Shown piece by piece: positions 40,161 to 47,866 of a DNA stretch of 64,000 nt. Numbering within the stretch: the first letter of the stretch is position 1; every line of letters starts with the position of its first letter. The stretch is from Pseudomonadota bacterium. GTDB taxonomy: Bacteria > Pseudomonadota > Alphaproteobacteria > Sphingomonadales > Sphingomonadaceae. Position numbers and translations under genes: made by a program. The notes under the pieces were generated by a model. It was not told where the DNA came from and searched no databases. It worked only from the letters and a program-made list of their open reading frames with translations. The DNA lies in contig JAEXAY010000004.1 of assembly GCA_023457895.1 (NCBI GenBank), positions 1 to 64,000 on the forward strand. The letters are read 5' to 3'.

Positions 40161-42232
40161 GATATATCGCTTCATTGTCGTTGCTCCTGGCATTGCCAGG
40201 TGGAGTCCAGGCCCAATCCGCTACGACGGAAGAGGATGACCCCGCTGTTCTGGCCGCCGATACCGGTACCATCATCGTTGAAGGTGGGCTTCTGCCCCTG
40301 TCGGGGCCGGATCGTCACATGCCGATAACGACCATTCGTCCCGTCGATCAAGCCGCGGGCGTGCGCGTTGAGCAGCTGGTGCGTGATATGCCCGGCTGGC
40401 AGCAGTTTCGCCGCAGCGATGCCCGTTCGGCGCATCCGACCAGCCAGGGCCTGACCGCGCGGGGACTGGGCGGCAATGCATCGAGCCGCGCGCTGGTGCT
40501 GCTTGACGGTGTGCCCCAAACCGACCCGTTCGGCGGCTGGGTCAACTGGACTGCGTTCGATGCCGTGCGGCTGGCCGGGCTGCAGGTCATTCGGGGCGGC
40601 GGAAGCGGGGGTGATGGCGTCGGCGCGCTTGCCGGGACGGTGCATCTTGTTTCCAGGGCGGAAGGGCGGGAAGCGAGTATCGCTTATGGGTCGCGCGACA
40701 GCGTCGATGCAGACGCCCACTGGTCGGTCCGCGCCGGAACGGGCAGTATCGCCCTGACCGGCAATTTCAGCCGCGGCGATGGTTTCATCCCGCTCGTTCC
40801 GGAACAGCAGGGCAGCATTGACGAAGCGGCGGCCTATCGCAGCTATGGACTTGGCGCGCGTTTTGTCATGCCGATTGACGCGCGGCACCACGATTCCAGG
40901 GTCGAGGCGACGGTGCGCGTGTTCGACGATCGCCGATCGCGCGGCGTCCCTTATACCGGCAACCGCAACAGCGGCCTCGACGCCAGCTTGCGGCTCGTTG
41001 ACAACGGTCCGGACGCATCCTGGCTGGCGCTCGGTTATTTGCAGTTGCGCGAGCTTTCGTCCCAATTCTCGTCGGTCAATGCCAGCCGTAGCAGTGCGAC
41101 GCCTACGCTCGATCAATATGATGTTCCGGCCACCGGCATCGGATCGCGGGTGGAATACCGCCGCAATCTGCATGGTAGTGCCAACCCGTTGCGGCTGGGT
41201 GCCGAGTGGCGGCGGACCAGCGGTGAAACCCGCGAGAATTTCACTTATGTTGGCGGGCGCCCGACCCGAGCGCGCTTTGCCGGGGGCGAAACCGATATGT
41301 TCGGTGCCTATGGCGAACTCGGCGTCTCACTGGGACGCGTCGATCTGGCATTGTCGGGGCGTCTGGACCGGTGGACGATCCGTGATGGCCATCGGCGCGA
41401 GGTCAACATCGGCGGCAGCGTTCGTTCCGACGATCGTTTTGCCAACCGTTCCGGCTGGGAGCCGACCGCCCGGCTTTCGGCGCGCGGCCTGATCAGCGAG
41501 GGGCTGGAGCTCAAGGGCGCGGTCTATCGCGGCTGGCGTTTGCCAACGCTCAACGAGCTTTACCGTCCGTTCCGTGCTGGCGCCGATGCTGTAGCCGCCA
41601 ACGAGCTGTTGCGGCCCGAGCGCTTTCATGGCGGCGAACTATCCCTCACCGCGAGGCAAGGGCCGCTAAGCGCGGACGTAACGCTGTTCCGCAACATCCT
41701 CAGAGATGCCATTGCCAATGTGACGGTCGCTATGGGGCCGGGCAATTTTCCCGGCGTCGGTTTTGTCGGCGCTGGTGGCATCTACCGCCGGCGCGATAAT
41801 CTCCCCCGTCTGGAAACGCAGGGGATTGAAGCGGGTGTAACGGTTGGACTGGAGCCGGTGCAAATCTCCGCCGGCTATAGTTATGTCGACGCGCAGCTGG
41901 AACGCGGTCCGCTGGCGGGTAAACGTCCGGCGCAGGTGCCGCGCCACAGCGGCCGGTTTGGTGCGAGCTGGCATGAAGCAGGATGGAAAGCCGACGTCAC
42001 CGCCCGCTATCTTGGTGCCAGCTATGAAGATGACCTCAACCTGATCCGGCTTGCGCCGGCGCTGACGTTCGATGCCGGTGTGCGGATAGAATTTGCACGC
42101 CGCTGGTCATTCGAATTGCGGGGTGAGAATCTGGCCAACAAGCGGGTCGAAGCGGCAATCAGCGGGGCGGGAATTATCGAACGCGCATCACCGCGGACCT
42201 TCTGGCTGGGCTTGCGCTATGCTGTTGATTAA
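40157..42232 (+). CDS. TonB-dependent receptor coupled to maiA
   Basis: A 691-residue outer-membrane receptor. It has a signal peptide (MRYIASLSLLLALPGGVQAQ), a TonB-box-like GTIIVEGG, then a plug domain (RVEQLVRDMPGWQQFRR; SQGLTARGLGGNASSRALVLLDGVPQTDPFGGWVNW; LQVIRGGGSG). A beta barrel with WRLPTLNELYRPFRAGADAV and NELLRPERFHGGELSL follows, ending ASPRTFWLGLRYAVD. The ATGA overlap with maiA couples its translation to a tyrosine-catabolic enzyme, hinting at uptake of an aromatic compound or a chelate. The actual substrate is unknown. Confidence 0.92.
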   Translation: MRYIASLSLLLALPGGVQAQSATTEEDDPAVLAADTGTIIVEGGLLPLSGPDRHMPITTIRPVDQAAGVRVEQLVRDMPGWQQFRRSDARSAHPTSQGLTARGLGGNASSRALVLLDGVPQTDPFGGWVNWTAFDAVRLAGLQVIRGGGSGGDGVGALAGTVHLVSRAEGREASIAYGSRDSVDADAHWSVRAGTGSIALTGNFSRGDGFIPLVPEQQGSIDEAAAYRSYGLGARFVMPIDARHHDSRVEATVRVFDDRRSRGVPYTGNRNSGLDASLRLVDNGPDASWLALGYLQLRELSSQFSSVNASRSSATPTLDQYDVPATGIGSRVEYRRNLHGSANPLRLGAEWRRTSGETRENFTYVGGRPTRARFAGGETDMFGAYGELGVSLGRVDLALSGRLDRWTIRDGHRREVNIGGSVRSDDRFANRSGWEPTARLSARGLISEGLELKGAVYRGWRLPTLNELYRPFRAGADAVAANELLRPERFHGGELSLTARQGPLSADVTLFRNILRDAIANVTVAMGPGNFPGVGFVGAGGIYRRRDNLPRLETQGIEAGVTVGLEPVQISAGYSYVDAQLERGPLAGKRPAQVPRHSGRFGASWHEAGWKADVTARYLGASYEDDLNLIRLAPALTFDAGVRIEFARRWSFELRGENLANKRVEAAISGAGIIERASPRTFWLGLRYAVD

Positions 42233-42267
42233 GCGAAGATGGCTGGGCGAATGATAGGACAAGCGCT

Positions 42268-42723
42268 ATGGCGACGAGCGAACTCAATCTGTCAGGTTTT
42301 ACCCCTTACCGGCTGTCCGTCACCACCAATGTGGTCAGTGATCTCATCGCCCGCGAATATCAGAGCCGCTTCGGCCTGAAGATTCCGGAGTGGCGGGTGA
42401 TGGCGGTGCTCGGCGAGGGCGACGCGCGCACCCAGCGCGATCTCGTCGATGCAACGCATATGGACAAGGTGACCGTCAACCGCGCGACCAAGGCGCTGGT
42501 CGACCGTCGCTTGCTGACCCGTACACCGTCGGCTGTCGACGGGCGCTCGCACCATCTTGAGCTCAACGATGCCGGGCGAGCGCTCTATGACGAGATCGTG
42601 CCGACGGCGCTTGCCATGGAAGCGCGCATTCTGTCGGTCCTCGATGACGACGAACGGACAACGTTGCTCCGTCTGCTCGACAAGATACAGACGTCGGCCG
42701 AGCATGCAGCCGGGCGGATGTGA
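42268..42723 (+). CDS. MarR family regulator, probable controller of the hppD operon
   Basis: A 151-residue winged-helix repressor: PYRLSVTTNVVSDLIAREYQSRFGLKIPEWRVMAVLGEG, recognition region QRDLVDATHMDKVTVNRATKALVDRRLLTRTPSAVDGRSHHLELNDAG, and a C-terminal dimerisation helix. It lies between the TonB receptor and hppD. The only perfect 9+9 palindrome in the area (42868-42887) lies just before hppD and is its most likely operator. The ligand is presumably a tyrosine-pathway intermediate such as homogentisate; this is inference from position. Confidence 0.9.
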   Translation: MATSELNLSGFTPYRLSVTTNVVSDLIAREYQSRFGLKIPEWRVMAVLGEGDARTQRDLVDATHMDKVTVNRATKALVDRRLLTRTPSAVDGRSHHLELNDAGRALYDEIVPTALAMEARILSVLDDDERTTLLRLLDKIQTSAEHAAGRM

Positions 42724-42867
42724 ACGGCGGAAAATCACCCGTCGCGATCCACACTATATGGGTCGGTCAATATGGGATTTGAGCGCCACCCGTCTCCTGA
42801 ACCGATGATCCATCATGGGGACCGGGGCCAAACTCGTCCCTTGCACGCTGTCGCAGGCGATGATAAG

Positions 42868-42887
42868 TTGGTTTCAAGTGAAACCAA
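42868..42887. promoter_or_regulatory. Perfect 9-bp inverted repeat, probable MarR operator of hppD
   Basis: Arms TTGGTTTCA and TGAAACCAA with a two-base spacer (AG). It ends 21 bases before the hppD start. It overlaps the -10 region of a possible promoter (TTGCAC at 42841-42846, TAAGTT at 42864-42869, 17-base spacing). Size and symmetry fit a MarR dimer site, and the marR gene is directly upstream. Confidence 0.65.
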
Positions 42888-42908
42888 TAAAGCATGATGA
42901 GGAGTGGC

Positions 42909-44009
42909 ATGGCCGACCTGTTTGAAAATCCGCTGGGCCTCGACGGGTTTGAATTTGTCGAATTTTCCGCACCCGAAAAGGGCGTGCTAGAGCCAGCGTT
43001 CAAGGCGATGGGCTTTTCGCATATCGCGCATCACCGCTCCAAGGATGTCGACCTGTGGCGGCAGGGCGGCATCAACCTCATCGCCAATTATGAGCCGCGC
43101 TCACCGGCTGCCTATTTCGCCGCCGAACATGGCCCCTCGGCCTGCGGTATGGGTTTTCGCGTGAAGAATGCGGCCCGGGCCTATGAGGAAGCGATTGCGC
43201 GCGGGGCCGAACCCGTGCCCACCGCGACCGGGCCGATGGAACTGCGCATCCCCGCGATCAAGGGGATTGGCGGCGCGCTCATTTACCTTATCGACCGCTA
43301 TGGCGACGAATCCAATCCCGATGCGCTTTCGATCTACGACATTGATTTCGAATATTTCACCGGGGCGGAGCGTCATCCGGTGGGAGCGGGCTTCAAGCTC
43401 ATCGATCACCTCACCCACAATGTATATGGCGGGCGCATGGCCTATTGGGCCGATTATTATGAGCGCATCTTCGGCTTCCGCGAAATCCGCTATTTCGACA
43501 TCAAGGGCGAATATACCGGCTTGACCTCGAAGGCGATGACCGCGCCCGACGGCAAGATCCGTATCCCCCTTAATGAGGAAGGCAAGGCCGGGGGCGGCCA
43601 GATCGAGGAATATCTGCGCGCCTTCAATGGCGAGGGCATTCAGCATATCGCGTTCATCTCGGATGACCTCTTGGGATCGTGGGATAAATTGAAAGCGACC
43701 GGTACGCCGTTCATGACCGCGCCGCCCGCGACCTATTATGAAATGCTCGAAGAGCGCCTGCCGGGTCATGGCGAGCCGGTCGCCGAACTGCAGCAGCGCG
43801 GTATCCTGCTCGATGGGTCGACCGACAATGGCGACCCGCGGCTTCTGCTCCAGATTTTCTCCGAAACCCAGGTCGGGCCTGTGTTCTTCGAATTCATCCA
43901 GCGCAAGAAGGACGAAGGCTTTGGCGAGGGCAATTTCACCGCGCTGTTCAAATCGATGGAGCGCGACCAGATGCGCCGTGGCGTGCTGGAAGCGAAGGAA
44001 GACGCCTGA
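42909..44009 (+). CDS. hppD: 4-Hydroxyphenylpyruvate dioxygenase
   Basis: A 366-residue Fe(II) enzyme converting 4-hydroxyphenylpyruvate to homogentisate. Two VOC halves are visible. Ligands lie in KLIDHLTHNVYGG (His), GEGIQHIAFISDD (His) and GPVFFEFIQRKKDEGFGEGNFTALF (Glu), the last being the standard C-terminal signature. The ATG at 42909 has GAGGAG four bases upstream; upstream in-frame ATGs lack this. It is preceded by a probable MarR operator and followed by a VOC gene with a TGATG overlap. Confidence 0.96.
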   Translation: MADLFENPLGLDGFEFVEFSAPEKGVLEPAFKAMGFSHIAHHRSKDVDLWRQGGINLIANYEPRSPAAYFAAEHGPSACGMGFRVKNAARAYEEAIARGAEPVPTATGPMELRIPAIKGIGGALIYLIDRYGDESNPDALSIYDIDFEYFTGAERHPVGAGFKLIDHLTHNVYGGRMAYWADYYERIFGFREIRYFDIKGEYTGLTSKAMTAPDGKIRIPLNEEGKAGGGQIEEYLRAFNGEGIQHIAFISDDLLGSWDKLKATGTPFMTAPPATYYEMLEERLPGHGEPVAELQQRGILLDGSTDNGDPRLLLQIFSETQVGPVFFEFIQRKKDEGFGEGNFTALFKSMERDQMRRGVLEAKEDA

Positions 44010-44605
44010 TGCCGGTGACGCCCACCACGCTCCAACCGGCGGAGGAAGCGCCCGCCGTGCCCTTCAGCCTGAGCCGCATCCACCATGTCGCCTATCGCTG
44101 TCATGACGCCAAGGAGACGGTCGAATGGTATGGCCGCGTGCTCGGCATGGATTATGTCACCGCCTTTGCCGAGGATCATGTGCCCTCGACCGGCGCCTAT
44201 GACCCCTATATGCATATTTTCCTTGATGCCGGCGGCGGCAATGTGCTCGCTTTCTTCGAACTGCCCGAACAGCCGCCGATGGGGCGCGACACCAATACGC
44301 CCGAATGGGTCCAGCACCTCGCCTTCGAGGTGGATTCGGTGGAAACGCTGATGGCCGCCAAGGCGCATATTGAGGGGCAGGGGATAGAGGTGCTGGGGCC
44401 GACCTATCATGGCATCTTCCGCTCGATCTATTTCTTCGACCCCAACGGCCACCGGCTCGAACTCGCGGCCAATATCGGCACCGCCGAACAATATGCCGAA
44501 CTGCGCACCGTCGCGCCGCTGATGCTCGAGGAGTGGAGCCGCACCAAGAAGGCGCCGCGTCACGCCGAATGGCTCCATAAGGAAGAGATTGTCGTTCCGG
44601 AGTGA
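44009..44605 (+). CDS. VOC family protein in the tyrosine operon
   Basis: A 198-residue vicinal-oxygen-chelate protein. It has SRIHHVAYRCHDAKETVEWYGRVLGMDYV (metal His), PEWVQHLAFEVDSVETLMAAKAHI (His) and FRSIYFFDPNGHRLELAAN (Glu), so a complete metal site can be proposed. The C-terminal 50 residues (LRTVAPLMLEEWSRTKKAPRHAEWL) are an extra helical tail. It overlaps hppD and precedes the fumarylacetoacetase-family gene. It is where homogentisate dioxygenase (hmgA, a cupin) would be expected, but the folds differ. A ring-cleavage or isomerase-type role is possible. Confidence 0.88.
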   Translation: MPVTPTTLQPAEEAPAVPFSLSRIHHVAYRCHDAKETVEWYGRVLGMDYVTAFAEDHVPSTGAYDPYMHIFLDAGGGNVLAFFELPEQPPMGRDTNTPEWVQHLAFEVDSVETLMAAKAHIEGQGIEVLGPTYHGIFRSIYFFDPNGHRLELAANIGTAEQYAELRTVAPLMLEEWSRTKKAPRHAEWLHKEEIVVPE

Positions 44606-44648
44606 GCGAAACCCTTGTTTCAATCAGCGCAAACCCTCTAGATAATCG

Positions 44649-44710
44649 TTCGGGCGGAGCGTGTCGAAGCGCTCTGGCTTAAACCTGCCCTTCGACAGGT
44701 TCGGGGCGAA
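44649..44710. repeat. Palindromic repeat (CTTCGACA type) upstream of the fah gene
   Basis: Arms TTCGGGCGGAGCGTGTCGAAG (44649-44669) and CTTCGACAGGTTCGGGGCGAA (44690-44710) are imperfect inverted repeats sharing GTCGAAG/CTTCGAC with the copies at 19661-19729 and 21025-21123. It lies in the 132-base gap between the VOC gene and the fumarylacetoacetase gene, 28 bases before the latter's ATG. Confidence 0.75.
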
Positions 44711-44737
44711 TAGGAGAGGGCAAGAAGGAGAAACCTC

Positions 44738-45739
44738 ATGAAACTCGCGTCACTTAAATCGGGCCGCGACGGCAAGCTGGTCGTCGTCTCCAAGGATATC
44801 GCCTGGTATGCCGATGCGAGCCATATCGTGCCGACGTTGCAGGCCGCGCTCGACGATTGGGATCGCTACGCGCCGGACTTGCAGGCGCTCGCGACCGACC
44901 TTGAGCATGAGGCGATCCCGCGCGAACGCTTCCACGAACATGATGCCGCCGCCCCGCTGCCGCGTGCCTATCAATGGGCCGATGGCTCGGCCTATGTGAA
45001 CCATGTCGCGCTGGTGCGGCAGGCGCGGGGCGCGGAAATGCCGGACAGCTTCTGGCATGACCCGCTGATGTATCAGGGCGGATCGGACGCCTTCCTCGGA
45101 CCGCGCGACGATATTCCGCTCGCGGACGAAAGCTGGGGCTGCGATCTGGAGGCCGAGGTGGTCGTGGTGACCGGCGACGTGCCGCTCGGCGCCAGCCGCG
45201 AGCAGGCGCTTGATGCCATCCGGCTGATCGGGATCACCAACGACGTCTCGCTGCGCAACCTCATCCCCGGCGAACTCGCCAAGGGCTTCGGCTTTTTCCA
45301 GTCGAAACCCTCGAGCGCCTTCTCGCCGGTGTTCGTGACCCCGGACGAACTGGGCGAGTGCTGGCAGGACGGCAAGCTCAAGGGCGCGCTTAACGTCGAT
45401 CTGAACGGTCAGGCCTTTGGCCGCGCCGATGCAGGCGAGGACATGACCTTCGATTTCGGCACGCTGATCGCGCATGCCGCCAAAACGCGGCGGCTGGGGC
45501 CGGGCACGATCATAGGCTCAGGGACCGTCTCCAATCGCGACGCCTCCGGCGGTCCCGGTAAGCCGGTGGGCGAGGGCGGGCTGGGCTATAGCTGCATCGC
45601 CGAGGTACGGATGGTCGAGACCATCCAGCAGGGCGAGGCGAGAACCCCGTTTCTCCGGAAAGGCGACACGGTCCGCATCTGGATGGACGACGAGCATCAT
45701 CATCCGATTTTCGGGGTGATCGAACAGCAGGTGGATTGA
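44738..45739 (+). CDS. Fumarylacetoacetate hydrolase family protein
   Basis: A 333-residue FAH-family protein, likely the last enzyme of tyrosine breakdown, splitting fumarylacetoacetate to fumarate and acetoacetate. It has WGCDLEAEVVVVTGDVP (Asp/Glu metal ligands), IRLIGITNDVSLRNLIPGELAKGFGFFQSKPSSAFSPVFVTPDEL and LGPGTIIGSGTVSNRD. The N-terminal segment MKLASLKSGRDGKLVVVSKD is typical of this bacterial FAH group. It is preceded by AGGAG and followed by a strong terminator. Pathway assignment relies on hppD and maiA nearby. Confidence 0.92.
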   Translation: MKLASLKSGRDGKLVVVSKDIAWYADASHIVPTLQAALDDWDRYAPDLQALATDLEHEAIPRERFHEHDAAAPLPRAYQWADGSAYVNHVALVRQARGAEMPDSFWHDPLMYQGGSDAFLGPRDDIPLADESWGCDLEAEVVVVTGDVPLGASREQALDAIRLIGITNDVSLRNLIPGELAKGFGFFQSKPSSAFSPVFVTPDELGECWQDGKLKGALNVDLNGQAFGRADAGEDMTFDFGTLIAHAAKTRRLGPGTIIGSGTVSNRDASGGPGKPVGEGGLGYSCIAEVRMVETIQQGEARTPFLRKGDTVRIWMDDEHHHPIFGVIEQQVD

Positions 45740-45766
45740 AAAAAGGGGGCCGCGAAGCCCCCTTTT
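45739..45766. terminator. Bidirectional terminator between the fah and tad operons
   Basis: A perfect 10-bp stem (45741-45750 with 45757-45766) and six-base loop. It is flanked by a T-run on the plus strand (TTTTCTCTC) and a T6 on the minus strand (45739-45744 read in reverse). It serves both the rightward fah transcript and the leftward tad transcript that end here. Confidence 0.9.
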
Positions 45767-45787
45767 CTCTCATTGTTTTGTGGTTGA

Positions 45788-46801
45788 TTAGGCCCCGCCA
45801 AACGAACCACCTTTCATCGCGTCCTTGATCGAACAGGCGGCCGGGCCCAGGATCACGACAAACAGCGTCGGAAGGATGAAAAGGATCAGCGGGACGGTCA
45901 TGATCGCGGGAAGGCGAGCTGCCTTTTCCTCCGCACGCATCATACGCTCGTTGCGGAATTCGGCGGAAAGAACGCGCAGCGCTGACGCCAGCGGGGTACC
46001 ATATTTTTCCGTCTGGATCATGGTCGTCGTGACACCCTTGATTGAATCGAGATTGACGCGATAGGTCAGGTTTTCGAATGCTTGGCGGCGCTCGGTCAGG
46101 AATCCCAGCTCGATCGCGGTCAGGGCAAATTCTTCACCCAGCTCCGGATAAGCCTTGCCCAGTTCCCTTGCGACGCGATTGAATGCGGCGTCGACCGTAA
46201 GACCAGCTTCGGCGCAGATGACCAGAAGGTCGAGGGCGTCCGGCAGTCCTTTGCGGATCGCATCGGTCCGTTTCGTACGCTTGTTTTGGATGAAGAGATC
46301 GGGCGCCTTGTAGGCGAGGATCAGCGGCACCGCGAACGCGCCGAATTTCTTAAGCGGCGACCAATCGATCACCGTGTCGGTTCCATAGACAATATAGGCA
46401 GCCAGAGAGCCAATGATAATTGGCAGGACAAGGCGACCGAAGATCACGGTGATGGCGACGTCCTTCGACCGGATACCGGCCTGGGCCAGTTTTTGCTGGA
46501 TGTCTGCTAACTGCTCGGTCTGCAGCACCTTGATCTTACCGAGGAAGAGACGCATCCGGTCGGTGGTTTCATTTTTCTGAACCAGCTTAGCCCGCCGCTT
46601 GGCTGTCGATGCGGTGATACCCGCCTTGAGCTGCTCGCGCCGGTCGTTTAGCGCCTTGACCCGCTTGGCCATTGGATCCCGCACTGTGGCGGCCGCGTAA
46701 ATCGCCACGAGAACCGCAAACGTGCCGAGCGCCGAAAAGATAGTGGCGACCCACAGCACATCTATGCCGAGAAGAGTAGGGCCTTGAACAGGGGGAGTCA
46801 T
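45788..46801 (-). CDS. tadC: Tad pilus inner-membrane platform protein TadC
   Basis: A 337-residue T2SF-type membrane protein. Features are FGRLVLPIIIGSLAAYIVYG, RKGLPDALDLLVICAEAGLTVDAAFNRVARELG (T2SF core), TYRVNLDSIKGVTTTMIQTEKYGTPLASALRVLSAEFRNERMMRAEEKAARLPAIMTVPLILFILPTLFVVILGPA. The ATG at 46801 has AGGAAC upstream; a TTG at 46828 is in frame but overlaps tadB. It is the last gene of the tad operon and works with TadB in pilus assembly. Confidence 0.94.
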   Translation of the reverse strand: MTPPVQGPTLLGIDVLWVATIFSALGTFAVLVAIYAAATVRDPMAKRVKALNDRREQLKAGITASTAKRRAKLVQKNETTDRMRLFLGKIKVLQTEQLADIQQKLAQAGIRSKDVAITVIFGRLVLPIIIGSLAAYIVYGTDTVIDWSPLKKFGAFAVPLILAYKAPDLFIQNKRTKRTDAIRKGLPDALDLLVICAEAGLTVDAAFNRVARELGKAYPELGEEFALTAIELGFLTERRQAFENLTYRVNLDSIKGVTTTMIQTEKYGTPLASALRVLSAEFRNERMMRAEEKAARLPAIMTVPLILFILPTLFVVILGPAACSIKDAMKGGSFGGA

Positions 46802-46817
46802 ATTCGCTGTTCCTGTT

Positions 46818-47786
46818 TCAGATTTCAAAATTGATCATTTTTGCCATGATGGCGACGCCGATGCTCATCCATACCATCGCGCCTAGACCGGTAGCGATAA
46901 GCGTGGGATCGGTGAAGAAGCCGCCAATATAGTGGGGGTTGACCATATAAATCAGGGCAAAGATCACAAACGGAAGACAGCCCAAAATATAGGCCGATGC
47001 CTTGGCTTCGGATGACAAGGCCTTTACTTTGAGTTTCATCTGGGCGCGCTTGCGCAATACGTCCGACAGATTTGCGAGCGTTTCGGCAAGATTGCCCCCC
47101 GTTTCGCGCTGGATAGCAGTTGTAATGCAGAAAAACTGGAATTCGGGCGTATCGATCAGGTCCGCCGCTTCTTGCAGCGAAGCGTCCATACTTTTGCCGA
47201 TACGGATACGCTCGACAATGCCTTTGAATTCTTCGCCGACGGGGCCCGGGATTTCCACGGACACTACCTGCAGTGTTTCAGAAATCGGAAGGCCAGAACG
47301 CAAACCGCGCACGAGAAGGTCGATAGCATCAGGGAAATTCTGAACAAATTTGCTTACCCGCTTCTTGATGAGGAAACTGACGGCCATGTGGGGAACGCCG
47401 ATGCCGATCGCGAGCGCGCCAAACAAGGCGAGCAGTAATGGTGCGCCAAGAGATTTGAGGAAGATCGCAACGCCGATCACGATGCCCAGATTCACCCACA
47501 GAAATCTGTTAAGGTGCCAAGGTTTTCCGGTGCGCTGCAAACGGAGGGCGAGGAGCTGGCGGTTGGGCAACAGCTTTGCAAGCGAGCTATCCGCCTGCAC
47601 GCGCATCGCCACGGTCTTGCGCATTTGCGCTTCCATCGCGGATTCATGTGAAGCGCTGTGACGCTCGCGAATCTGCGACAGGCGGCGGCCTTGGGATTTC
47701 GCTTCTGACGGGCCGGAAAAGGCCAGCAGAATGATAATCAGGAAAAGAGCACTCCCGCCAAACATGATCATCATTTCAATGGGCAT
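46818..47786 (-). CDS. tadB: Tad pilus inner-membrane platform protein TadB
   Basis: A 322-residue T2SF-type protein with N-terminal helix (MIMFGGSALFLIIILLAF), a second pair of helices (GIVIGVAIFLKSLGAPLLLALFGALAIGIGVPHMAVSFLI), the core FPDAIDLLVRGLRSGLPISETLQVVSVEIPGPVGEEF and RETGGNLAETLANLSDVLRKRAQMKLKVKALSSEAKASAYILG, typical of TadB. It lies 80 bases after cpaE; the ATPase gene cpaF/tadA normally found between them is absent. Confidence 0.94.
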   Translation of the reverse strand: MPIEMMIMFGGSALFLIIILLAFSGPSEAKSQGRRLSQIRERHSASHESAMEAQMRKTVAMRVQADSSLAKLLPNRQLLALRLQRTGKPWHLNRFLWVNLGIVIGVAIFLKSLGAPLLLALFGALAIGIGVPHMAVSFLIKKRVSKFVQNFPDAIDLLVRGLRSGLPISETLQVVSVEIPGPVGEEFKGIVERIRIGKSMDASLQEAADLIDTPEFQFFCITTAIQRETGGNLAETLANLSDVLRKRAQMKLKVKALSSEAKASAYILGCLPFVIFALIYMVNPHYIGGFFTDPTLIATGLGAMVWMSIGVAIMAKMINFEI

Positions 47787-47822
47787 TTATCTTATCATCC
47801 TGCCGCTTCATGTTCCATACCT

Positions 47823-47861
47823 GTTGCGGGAAGGCCGGCCGGATGCCGCTCGCCCCGCAAC
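47823..47861 (-). other. Intercistronic hairpin in the cpaE-tadB gap
   Basis: An 8-bp perfect stem (GTTGCGGG at 47823-47830 with 47854-47861) encloses a self-complementary GGCCGGCC. There is no U-run, so it is more likely an mRNA processing or stability element than a terminator. It sits in the 80-base gap where cpaF/tadA is usually located. Confidence 0.45.
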
Positions 47862-47866
47862 ACCAC

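Noticed and set aside
44009..44605. Annotating the VOC gene as homogentisate 1,2-dioxygenase (hmgA)
   Set aside because: HmgA is a cupin of about 430 residues. This is a 198-residue VOC protein with a different fold and motifs, so the name would be wrong even if the activity turned out similar.
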